64,000 nucleotides of DNA from Bursaphelenchus xylophilus (taxonomy: Eukaryota > Nematoda > Chromadorea > Rhabditida > Aphelenchoididae). Below, piece after piece: positions 9,551-21,000 of this stretch (its first letter is position 1; each line of letters opens with the position of its first letter). The position numbers were made by a program, and so were the translations under genes. Where the stretch lies: assembly GCA_904066235.2 (NCBI GenBank), contig CAJFCV020000003.1:12666645-12730644 (forward strand). The letters are read 5' to 3'. The notes under the pieces were generated by a model that ran no database searches, was not told the DNA's origin, and saw only the letters and a list, made by a program, of their open reading frames with translations.

Positions 9551-12139
9551 TTGCAAAATTGTCATAAATTGGAAATCTCATAACTTATGAAATTTTTAGG
9601 GTAGATTGCGATGGTGACAGTTGGATTGGGGCAATCTTTTCACTTAAAAAAAGCTAAAATTATGTAAAAATTTAAAAAAAACAAGAAAAAGACCTTTTTT
9701 TGACATTTATTTAGACCCGGAACTAACAAAAGCTTTTGGAAAACAGTTCACCTGTCTTAAAACGCAATTTCAACAAGCTTCCAATGCATTTTAAAAATTG
9801 CCGTAATCCACCAAAGCCCAAAAAATTAGCTAAAGAAGTCAAAAAACGCATGCGTTGTTGCATTCCTTCCATTCACAATTAAAAACTACATCTCCCTCCA
9901 CTTCCTTCTCTCCCGTTGGAAGCGAAAAAATAATAAATTTTTGGGCCGAAAAATTGAACTCCAAGAAAATTCCAAAAAAATTTTTTTTTCTCTTTTTTTT
10001 TGCAATGTCTAGCCAGGTTTCTTTGTTACATAGCCTCCGGCACTCTACTCTCTCGGCACTCGCGGCCGCTTTTTCGGCTTCATCAAAACGCAGCGAAGCG
10101 AAAATGAGTAGCACCAAAAATTATAGTAGTCAAAATGCAACTGCAAATTCAATCAACGACTCTCGTGAAGGGAGCCAAGTTTGTTGCAAGGCCTTGCATG
10201 GTAATTTCGGAGCTGGTTGAGGAATTGAAGCCTTTTGTGGCGACAAAAAACAATTCAAAAAATGCAGTGTAGCAAAGGCTTACATGTTTTTTTTTTCTTT
10301 TGAAATTTCAAAATCTAAATTTTGTTCGTTCTCGAAAGGTTATGTTATAAAAATCCCAAAAAAATTTTTTTTTGCTTTCGGTTTGCAGAGAAAGTCTAAT
10401 TACGCAATAACTTTTGCCACCGAAAAAGCACAAAAAATTTGGAGAGAGGTCAATGTAAAAACCGTATTTTGGGCATATCGTTCTGTAATTTCTGCGTGGC
10501 AGGAAAAGATTTTTTGTAGAGACATTTCCTTCTCCGGTAGAAATAAGCCCGAACTTTTAGGGGAGAAAATTGTATAAGAGTCAAATTATTAACAACTTTC
10601 GGTCTAAAAACATCGGTGGTCACCTCAAAAGGCGAGCTATACATCGCATATCCTAGAAGAATTCACCTTATGTATTATACATGCCAAGCATCAAAAACTG
10701 AACGTTTCGCTTCTAGAACTTCCTCTGTTGCCATTCAAAACATTGAGCTAAAAAACAGACCTTTATGTCAACAAAAAGTACTGTTATTTTCCCAAAATCA
10801 ATCCTAAAAGACCAGGAAAGTGTACTATCTCCAAAAATCCTCTCAAAAGTCCAGTATTTTATAAAAACCTTGTCTACAAAACAAGGCCCCTTTCAACCGT
10901 CGGCCGCGACCGCTTAAGACAATCAAAATGATCGGTCGAAGAGTTCGTTGCGAACAAAAAACAAGGGGAATTTGTGGGCTAATTGTTTTTGAAAAGTCGG
11001 CGAAAAAATTTTGATTCCAGATCCGGGACGAAAAACGGCTTTTTTGTAATTTTAAGACGGACGCTGAGACTTTAAAGCTAGGCTTCTTGTATTTTGGCTT
11101 TGATGAGACTAAAGATTGACATTGGAAATGCTTTGTAATTTCACTTTTAAATGCATTGTACGGAAAATGAAAATCTTATGACTGTACAGTGCAGTGTGAG
11201 AAACATACATTTTTGAAATCAGCAAAGTTTTTGGAAGGCTTCCTTATGAACTTTGCCATTAATAAATTCTGTAGAGAGGGTTTTTTAATTATTACATTTT
11301 TTATTTCAAATTATCAATTTTGCTCACAATCAGTGCAAAATTTGATAAAACTATTTTTTACAATGCGATAAAAAAGATGAAAAAACGCACTGTGCAAAGA
11401 AAAAATAGTGTAAAACGGGCCTCTCGGAGATTTTGTGGAAGATGTAGTAACATGAATTACAATGGTACTTAACAAAAATTCAGAAATTGAATTAAAATTC
11501 AAGTCCATCCCTAAATTAATATCCTCAAAAAAAGTCCCAAAGCTCAGTTATTCACTCAAACAATCATCCGTATTCTTGGTTAATTTGCACAAAACAAACT
11601 AAAGCCCCGCGTTTCCAATCCCTAGCCTACATTTGTTCATTCGAGTTGCCGCCACGTCCACATGGGCAAACTAAAGATTCAAATAAACGTCGAGTTCTGT
11701 AAGCGCCTCTGCTAATAGTATTGTGGTATTTTAGTTACAAAACTGGGCCCGCAAGCTGGCCAAACACGCGTCGGGAGTGGAGTGACGATATAGCGAATCA
11801 ACTAACTTTCTTCGGAGGCTGCAACTAAATTTACACCGCCTGGGGGTGTGAATTTATTTGAATAGCTCTCGATGGGGGAGGATTGACAATTTATAGACTG
11901 GATTTGTTGGACAAAAATATCGATGAGTAATCGAGAGCAAGTCCGAATTTACACATCAACGCATACGCGGAGGTTGCAGGTTGTTTTCGTAGCAAATCAT
12001 GGGACCGTGTTTTGCAAGACTGTTTGGGGGAGATTTATCTTTTGGGAATACGGCAGAAAACCCCGCCACAAAGCCTGAAAGATAACCAGAATTACTGCAA
12101 CACTAAAAAGTTGACAGTAAAACTTTCAAGCACAGTAAA

Positions 12140-13380
12140 TACAGGGTGTCCCAAAAAAAATGCATGTTTTTTTCCATGGGTCCTGACGCGAAAATGTTTA
12201 GGTCAGGCCAAAAGGTTTTTGTACGGCTAAAATCTCCGTGTTTTTCTGCCCTAGTCATTTCAGTTTTGTGTTCATATCGATTAAGTAGCATGGTTTTTTA
12301 AGATGTCAAACAAAGGAACTGCGATTTTGTCACTATTTTTGAGCCGTTCAAGTTGTAAATTTGCCCAGTATAGAAAGGACGTTGTGTCAAAAGTAATCAC
12401 GCGATGTAAGGAGCTTGATAACGATAGTAAGCGTCCAGGACGTAAAGCAAAACGCACCGCCAGCGGTTCTGTCAACCGGGAGATCACCAACAGCAAAACG
12501 CTATTTTCAAGAAAATTTTGCCTGTGAGATCGGCATCAGCGACCGATCGGTCACCCGAATAGTTTATGATGAGCTGTGCGTTACGCTGTATAAGCTGTCA
12601 AAAGCTCAGATCTTTAAAGTTGACGGCAAGTGCGTGCGGCGCAAAAAATGCCGGAAAGTCAAGGGCTGGGCCGCAACTCATAGGGGTGAGCGCATTCAGT
12701 TCGTGGTTCAATATTTGGCGGCTGCACAACCACCAGTACCATAGGATCTTTAGATGAGGCCCTCGGCATGTCGGCTAACGTCGAAAACCGTCAAAATCCG
12801 GGCCGTCATTGCCTAAGGCGGAATTTGTGCCAGCGGCAAGAATTCTATGGTTTTCGCGGATCAAGGGGGCAAAATTCTAGCGCCGCGTTAATCTTGATTT
12901 TCTCGTACTTCTGTTGACTTAGCAGAACCTTGGCAATGCAAATTTGGCGTTCCAACAAGACTCAGCGCCGGCTCACAAGGCAAAATCAACTCAGGACCCG
13001 GAATGGGACCGATTTTCCCGATTTTATCCCGTCTGCAAAATGGCCGTCGGCGAGCCGGATCTGAATCCGATGGACCAAAAATTTTTTTAAATTGGAGGCC
13101 AACGCCTGTACTACATGCCACAAATGTTTGGAGTCGCAAAGCAATCGTTGCGCCAAGAACGGGACCGATTTCCCCGAAAACAGCTGCGGCCCCGAGCCCA
13201 AAATTTTAAGTTACGTTTGGAGCTCTATATCGCCACCAAAGGCAGCCACTGTGAAACTGGCTTGACACGTTATCAATAATCCTCTATGTTACTGATATCC
13301 ATCGTTAGTTTTGTTAAATTTTGTTTGGTATGTAAAATGTAGCCATAAAAAAACATGCATTTTTTTTGGGACACCCTGTA
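12140..13380 (+). mobile_element. Decayed Tc1/mariner element
   Basis: The inverted terminal repeats begin CAGGGTGTCCCAAAAAAAAT (12142) and end in its complement (to 13378). Both ends are flanked by TA, the mariner target. The inside carries a broken transposase frame on the plus strand. The 1.24-kb length is close to an intact element, so it decayed by point changes and frameshifts rather than by internal deletion. Confidence 0.9.
12303..12760 (+). pseudogene. Tc1/mariner transposase relic, N-terminal part
   Basis: The first frame (12303-12527) resembles the N-terminal helix-turn-helix of mariner transposases, ending in a Lys-Arg-Pro-Gly-Arg-Lys linker. The reading then shifts into another frame (to 12744) that continues with GISDRSVTRIVYDEL and a YKLSKAQ stretch, the second helix-turn-helix and linker of this family. 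A long catalytic DDE/D frame is not preserved beyond about 12760, although fragments continue to about 13200. It is non-functional. Confidence 0.8.
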
Positions 13381-13629
13381 GTATAAAATGTCGCAAAAAT
13401 AAGGTGTGGTGATGCAAAAAATAGCGGCAAAAACTCAAAAAGCCTTATCAAAAATTTGCTTTGAAATTCACATAAAGTTCTTCAAAGATCTTCTGATTGG
13501 AATTATGACGGTTTATTCATGAATCTCTCAACGTTATGAAATATCAGTCATGAACAGACAAATTAGGTTTATCGTAGCGTTTTTCAAAAATGGACTAGAA
13601 AAGGATCACATAAACGAATAGGCTCAAAA

Positions 13630-14921
13630 TACAGGGTGATTCAAAAAAAATGGACAACTTTTGAAGTTGGTGTATCCCACCACGAATGCCGCAGTCGGTG
13701 GAAAGAAAAATATTTTTACAATCGTCAACGATCCTGCTGCATGACACCTATTTCAATTTTTAAAATATTTTTGCTGAATGGGTTGTACGAGCCAAAATAC
13801 TAGGTCAGCCCATATTCTTACCAAATTTTCCAAAAATTTTGTAGGTCCAAAAATCTTTAACGGCCTGAATTCTTGCAGCCAGCTAAAAACTGCGTGTTGA
13901 CTGTTTATTAAGATACTAAGGGGAATCTAGAGAAGCGAAAACGCTGATATTATTCTATTAATAACGCTCCAACAGTTCGCAACGTGATCCACAAGAGACT
14001 TATCCGCGTAGTTCTGGGTTTTTGGGATGATCGGGTTTCAAAACTTTGCAGGGCGGCCTGGCTTGTGCTAATAACGGCAAAAAGTAATTCCTGTAACACA
14101 TTTAACATTGCTTTACATGGGTTAGCAGTTGATTTGATTATAGCTAGCATTAGCCATGTACTGGGCTTATAAAAGTTTAGCCGGCTCTACCCAGAGACGC
14201 CATTATTTTTTGACCAGAAAAATTTTACTTTTTCGTTGGCTTTCTTCAACAAGCCGCATAACTATGACAAGCTGCATTTATACGTTGGTGATATAAGTCC
14301 GTTCTTCAATTCTAAATTGGTCTCCGTTAATTTGAACAAACCTAGCCTTCAGAATCCAAGTATCATTGCGATGACCCATCAAAAAGTCAAAAAAGACGAA
14401 ATTTTGTTTGCAGTTTTGCCAATTTAAGGGTACTGTTGTTACAAATGCGTTTAATATACTCACAATAGAGCAGTAAACGTGGTGTAAATGGAATTGGTTC
14501 AAAAACTTTGACCACGTTCGGCAGAGCTAAGTTTTTGTAAAACCGCCCAAATGAGCGTTGATTTTACCTCGCTGGTTGTCTAACTTTTGGTCTCTGATTT
14601 TTCAATGTCTGAAAGACCTGGATTAAATCCTTATTAGGTCCTCGAGAATAGATGTCTGTGTTTCACTGAGGCCGCTCAGAACGTCTCTGTCACACCCTTA
14701 AGACATTTAGGAACGAAAACTTTCCAAATTTCGTCGCGGGAATAGGCGCGCTGACCCGGCAATTTTTAAGCAACCATATCTCGGCAACTTTTGCAGCTAG
14801 TGAGCAATTTTTGCAATGAATATGTACACATAACATAGTAGTTTCATGCCATGTGTACCTTTTTCCGAAAAACATTCAAAGCCAAGAGAAATCGAAGAAA
14901 GAAAAGTGTCCATTTTTTTTG
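13630..14921 (+). mobile_element. Second, more decayed mariner relic
   Basis: The left terminal repeat starts after TA (13630-13631) with CAGGGTGATTCAAAAAAAAT. A decayed complement, GTGTCCATTTTTTTTGAT, ends near 14921, where the outer repeat is lost. Between them, plus-strand fragments near 14310-14790 read like the C-terminal part of mariner transposases once several frame breaks are allowed: an NPSII-x-M segment in the place of the family's PSVMVW motif, then a trace of the N-P(D)-L-N-P region and a short tail. No usable protein remains. Confidence 0.6.
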
Positions 14922-15003
14922 ATAGACAAAATAAGTGAAAATAATGTTGCGAAAAAATGTGGAACTTCATCAACAAAACCCAAAATTTCATCGACTCAAA
15001 GCC

Positions 15004-18000
15004 TCAGCCATCAACAGAATAAGTTGGTGTATGTTGTAGAGCGTTTGCGGCGAGAAGTTGGCATATTTGGGAGAGAATTATAGCCGCATAAGCGAAGTGT
15101 TTGGTCCTTTGCTGGTCGGCTTCGCTCAGTTCCTTGACGATCAATGTGTGGCGGAAGGTCGAACGACCCGAACCCATCCCTCGGCGATAGCTGTTCGTGA
15201 GGTTGGAACTGAAACACGGCAAATTTGGAACATCCCGTGAGTTAATATGACATATTAAACGTGGTCGAATTGTTGGTCATAAAATGCGCGATTTTGACGA
15301 AAGCGGACAAAGACTTGGATTAAAATTTGCTACGACATATGCCAGATTTTTAACTCGCAATTCCCAGAAATCATCGAGATTTTTCGATCAAAAATTGACA
15401 CAACCTTGATGCTCCTTCGTTTTTCAAAAACGGAAAATTCACATTCTCTTTGACGTAATAGCTGATACCTCGAATAAAACGTGACTTTTCTACATTGAAA
15501 AACTCAAAAAAGCATAAAATTTCTGCCAATTTTTCATCTAAAAATCTCGATGATTTCTGGAAATTGTGAGATGAAAAATCTGCCGTATGTCTTGTCAAAT
15601 TTTAATCCGAAGTCTTTCCCCAGTTTCGTCAAAATCCCACGTTTTCACGTCGAAAACTTCAAATATCTCCCTTTGAAAACGATTTCTATTATAGCGAATT
15701 CCGGCCAATTTGTTTGCTCAAAAAATCGTTAAAATCTCAATTTTCATCTCCAAACTCACCGATGTTTGGCTCCTCTTTTCACATATTCCTCAAAATTATC
15801 GATGCTGGTGGCAAAAGCATCAATCTGCATCTTCAGTTTCTCCAGGACTCGAACAATTCTTGGCAAAAATGGTGTCTTCATGACGTCTGAATACAACACC
15901 AAAGTCTCCAGAACCGGCTGCGGATATGAAGTTAAGACTTCAAACACGAGTGCCAATTGAACATTGGTCGTGATTCCATGCTCGACCAGTCGTTCTAGGC
16001 ACGTGATCAAGGCCTCATACAGATATCCAGCGCCTTTTTCGGTGGTGCAGGTCATCAGCAAGCCTCCCTGCGGCTGGTTTTTGTTATTCGACAAATTTAG
16101 ATCCAATTTCAAGGGATTTCCGACCAGTTTTCGCTCATTTTCTATTGCTTCCAACTCGTTTTTTAGCTCGTAAACGTGCTGAAAACGGGCGTTGATCAGG
16201 TCCATGGCTTCGTCGACGGTCTGACTGGCCAAATTCTTGTTTGTCAGTGGAATTGACTTCAATGTGGAGGTAAATTCGGGGATATTCTAGAAGAAAAAGG
16301 CGAAAAATTAAATAAAAAGTAAAACATTTCACAAAAAAATCAAATACCAACATCTCAAAACTCACCTCTTTCAGCTCCCTCCAGTCTTTTTCGTTTATTG
16401 CCTTGATCAATTCCAATTTCGCCGGCTCCAACGGTGTTCCCATTGCTTTTATTTCTTCCTTTTCCTCGCTTTTCACCGAATTTTTTCTCGAAGTCCCGTC
16501 CGATTCGGAAGCTCCGTCGTATGCAAATTGGAAATAATCAATGTGGGATTGGGTCATGAGTTCGTAATTGGAAGTGAACATCTCATTTGGGTCTTCTTCG
16601 TTGCTGAAAACATGATTTAAACATAAAAATTTTTTATCTCAAAATTTCGAAAAAAATCGTATAAAAATTCAAATTTTTTTGAACTTCCCGCCAATTTTGG
16701 CATTTTGCTTTAGCTATCGCAAATGATTTAAAACAGAGTTTTTTACAAACTGAAGCTTCCCTCCAAGGGGCCCGGACATTGTTGCAACGACCATCACCAA
16801 ATTTCTTGAAACTAGGCCAGTAGAAGGGCTTGGGCATGCTGATAAAAAGCGAAGAAGGGTTTCGCGAAATTTCATCCATTCCGGGATTACTGTAACATTT
16901 TGTATTTTATAAAGTGGCGTTGGTTGTGGGCCGGCTGATGGTTCTATGAGTCCAAAACTTTTTGTGTGACTGTTTTCGACCATGGCCAACATTTTCCTAA
17001 TTGAAATGTTTTTTATATCTCTTCATCTTTTGGTAGTACCGTAACCCTCAACATACCATATCGATTACTGCCAAAAATTGGGAAAAGTGTAACCAGTTTT
17101 TAAGCTTGATTATAAAGGTTGGACACACTCTCCGTAAAATAAGACCAAAAAATCCAAAATAAAAATATAAGTTTTTGAGATATACGCGTTCAAAGTTGCT
17201 ATGTTCGGTTACTGTAAGACCGAAATGGAGATGACGAATTTTCAAACGGTACCATTGATTGCCATGCCTCACCCATTAATAGACTAGCCTGAGAAAAATA
17301 TTTTCAGATCAAAAAATAAATATTTGAGGCTTTATTTCAGGCTTTATACGATGGTTACTGTAGTTTCTAACTTTTGTCAATTTCGCTAACCATTTTTTTC
17401 AAATGACGCATTTAGACCAGCTATCCCATTGAGAAATGTGTGTACAACGTAAAAATCAAAAAATCAAGGTTACAGTACTATCAATTCTTGAAATAAAGGG
17501 AGATTACGGTAGCCGTATCCGCTTTTTTCGCTGTTTGGCCGCGGCATTCTTTGGAGCTGCTAGTGTAACCAGATTTGAGACTGGAAATTCACTCAGAATG
17601 GACAGAGGAGTATCTAAGCAAAAAACCGCAAAAATAAAAATATAAGTTTTTGAGAAAATCCGGGATTACGGTCATTTTAGGGGGTTTTTGGGCCGTCCGG
17701 CCGCGGCATTCTTTGGAGATGCTAGTGTAACCAGATTTGAGACTGGAAATATCTTCAGAATATACAGGGGAGTATTTTAGCAAAAAATAGCAAAAATAAA
17801 AATATAAGTTTTTGAGAAAATCCGGGATTACGGTCATTTTAGGGGGTTTTTGGGCCGTCCGGCCGCGGCATTCTTTGGAGATGCTAGTGTAACCATATTT
17901 GAGACTGGAAATATCTTTAGAATATACAGGGGAGTATTTTAGCAAAAAATAGCAAAAATAAAAATATAAGTTTTTGAGAAAATCCGGGATTACGGTCATT

Positions 18001-21000
18001 TTAGGGGGTTTTTGGGCCGTCCGGCCGCGGCATTCTTTGGAGATGCTAGTGTAACCAGATTTGAGACCGGAAATATCTTCAGAATATACAGGGGAGTATT
18101 TTAGCAAAAAATAGCAAAAATAAAAATATAAGTTTTTGAGAAAATCCGGGATTACGGTCATTTTAGGGGGTTTTTGGGCCGTCCGGCCGCGGCATTCTTT
18201 GGAGATGCTAGTGTAACCAGATTTGAGACTGGAAATATCTTCAGAATATACAGGGGAGTATTTTAGCAAAAAATAGCAAAAATAAAAATATAAGTTTTTG
18301 AGAAAATCCGGGATTACGGTCATTTTAGGGGGTTTTTGGGCCGTCCGGCCGCGGCATTCTTTGGAGATGCTAGTGTAACCAGATTTGAGACCGGAAATAT
18401 CTTCAGAATATACAGGGGAGTATTTTAGCAAAAAATAGCAAAAATAAAAATATAAGTTTTTGAGAAAATCCGGGATTACGGTCATTTTAGGGGGTTTTTG
18501 GGCCGTCCGGCCGCGGCATTCTTTGGAGATGCTAGTGTAACCAGATTTGAGACCGGAAATATCTTCAGAATATACAGGGGAGTATTTTAGCAAAAAATAG
18601 CAAAAATAAAAATATAAGTTTTTGAGAAAATCCGGGATTACGGTCATTTTAGGGGGTTTTTGGGCCGTCCGGCCGCGGCATTCTTTGGAGCTGCTAGTGT
18701 AACCATATTTGAGACTGGAAATATCTTTAGAATATACAGGGGAGTATTTTAGCAAAAAATAGCAAAAATAAAAATATAAGTTTTTGAGAAAATCCGGGAT
18801 TACGGTCATTTTAGGGGTTTTTGGGCCGTCCGGCCGCGGCATTCTTTGGAGATGCTAGTGTAACCAGATTTGAGACCGGAAATATCTTCAGAATATACAG
18901 GGGAGTATTTTAGCAAAAAATAGCAAAAATAAAAATATAAGTTTTTGAGAAAATCCGGGATTACGGTCATTTTAGGGGGTTTTTGGGCCGTTTGGCCGCG
19001 GCATTCTTTGGAGATGCTAGTGTAACCAGATTTGAGACTGGAAATTCACTCAGAATGGACAGAGGAGTATTTTAGCAAAAAATCGCAAAAATAAAAATAT
19101 AAGTTTTTGAGAAAATCCGGGATTACGGTCATTTTAGGGGTTTTTGGGCCGTCCGGCCGCGGCATTCTTTGGAGATGCTAGTGTAACCAGATTTGAGACC
19201 GGAAATATCTTTAGAATATACAGGGGAGTATTTGGCCCAAAAACCCCCTAAAATGACCGTAATCCCGGATTTTCTCAAAAACTTATATTTTTATTTTTGC
19301 TATTTTTTGCTAAAATACTCCCCTGTATATTCTGAAGATATTTCCAGTCTCAAATCTGGTTACACTAGCATCTCCAAAGAATGCCGCGGCCGGACGGCCC
19401 AAAAACCCCCTAAAATGACCGTAATCCCGGATTTTCTCAAAAACTTATATTTTTATTTTTGCGGTTTTTTGCTTACAAGGAAAGTACTTTTATGGGGGCT
19501 CCTACTTTTTGACGGGACATATCTCAAAAAATCAGAAAAAATGCGCTGATCAAGGATATATAAATCTTAGCTGCCCATTTTAGGTTTTTAGGGGTGAAAA
19601 TGCCCAAAAACTGGCTTAATTTCCCTACAAAAGGCGCAGGCATTCGAAACGATAAAAAGCGCGCTCGGTCTGTTCCTTCGGAAGAAAGAGGTGTGGCCGA
19701 GTGGTTAGTGCCGTAGTCTGGGAATCAAGAGGGGGACGCCGCACAGGTTCGATTTCCCTTTTGGGCTGAATCAACCTTTTTTGAAGTTGAAGGTCGGAAA
19801 AATAAATTTTTGTGCCAAGACTGTCTTATTACGTCTTAGAAACTCAATAAACACCATTTTAAGCCAAAATAAAAATTGTAAACCTGTGAAAAATTAAGCG
19901 AAAAGGGGTTCATATAGGACTTTAAGTCAACTTCCGATTGAGTTTTCACCCCTAAAAACCTAAAATGGGCAGCTAAGATTTATATATCCTTGATCAGCAC
20001 ATTTTTTCTGATTTTTTGAGATATGTCCCGTCAAAAAGTAGGAGCCCCCATAAAAGTACTTTCCTTGTTAGATACTCCTCTGTCCATTCTGAGTGAATTT
20101 CCAGTCTCAAATCTGGTTACACTAGCAGCTCCAAAGAATGCCGCGGCCAAACAGCGAAAAAAGCGGATACGGCTACCGTAATCTCCCTTTATTTCAAGAA
20201 TTGATAGTACTGTAACCTTGATTTTTTGATTTTTACGTTGTACACACATTTCTCAATGGGAAACGTCATTTGAAAAAAATGGTTAGCGAAATTGACAAAA
20301 GTTAGAAACTACAGTAACCATCGTATAAAGCCTGAAATAAAGCCTCAAATATTTATTTTTTGATCTGAAAATATTTTTCTCAGGCTAGTCTATTAATGGG
20401 TGAGGCATGGCAATCAATGGTACCGTTTGAAAATTCGTCATCTCCATTTTGGTCTTACAGTAACCGAACATAGCAACTTTGAACGCGTATATCTCAAAAA
20501 CTTATATTTTTATTTTGGATTTTTTGGTCTTATTTTACGGAGAGTGTGTCCAACCTTTATAATCAAGCATAAAAACTGGTTACACTTTTCCCAATTTTTG
20601 GCAGTAATCGATATGGTATGTTGAGGGTTACGGTACTACCAAAAGATGAAGAGATATAAAAAACATTTCAATTAGGAAAATGTTGGCCATGGTCGAAAAC
20701 ATCCAGTCGGTAAGTTTCATCCGCAACGCTCCATCCCTCAGCCCATCACAATAAAAACTTTACAAAACACAAAATGTTACAGTAATCCTCGAATAATGCA
20801 AATTTCGCAAAAACGGTTGACACTTTCGATGTACGCCCTGTGGGTCTTCTATGAGCCAAATTTGAAGAAATTCGGTGATGGTCACCGCAACAATGTCCGG
20901 GCCATGCTTCACTTTGTAAAAAAATCCGTTTTAAACAGCAAAACACAGTACTTTAAACAGTTTACAAGGCTCCGATAAATTTTTTAAATGCATTTTCAAA

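Larger units (their letters stand above)
5061..12139. other. Gene-free stretch rich in dispersed motifs
   Basis: About 7 kb with no open frame that shows splice phase, domain or signal sequence. It holds two clusters of the TGCACNGTGCA palindrome, several GTAAAATACG motifs (for example near 6030, 6675 and 9298 reverse), and two GC-richer islands at 7.85-8.77 and 11.56-12.0 kb. The open frame at 9.86-10.22 kb begins in low-complexity DNA and I do not support it as a gene. Confidence 0.5.
16730..20945. repeat. Nested palindrome inside FHIP intron 8
   Basis: The left side is mirrored by the right side: conserved arms at 16972-17613 and 20069-20700, and more diverged outer arms reaching about 16730 and 20945. 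Between them lie a 162-bp tandem array, about 1.5 copies of the same unit in reverse, a smaller inverted pair (about 19476-19600 and 19940-20070) and a tRNA-like sequence in the central loop. The organisation resembles a foldback transposon. I could not define target duplications. Confidence 0.85.

Noticed and set aside
9839..10220. Overlapping 92- and 121-residue frames
   Set aside because: They begin in A/T runs and show no splice context, signal or domain; Ser/Ala-rich composition alone is not enough.
17589..18842. 417-codon frame as a repeat-protein gene
   Set aside because: It lies wholly in an intronic minisatellite whose unit is divisible by three, and its ends coincide with the array. 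It is kept only as an observation.
17620..19471. CRISPR-like regular array
   Set aside because: Whole 162-bp units are repeated without unique spacers, in a eukaryotic intron.
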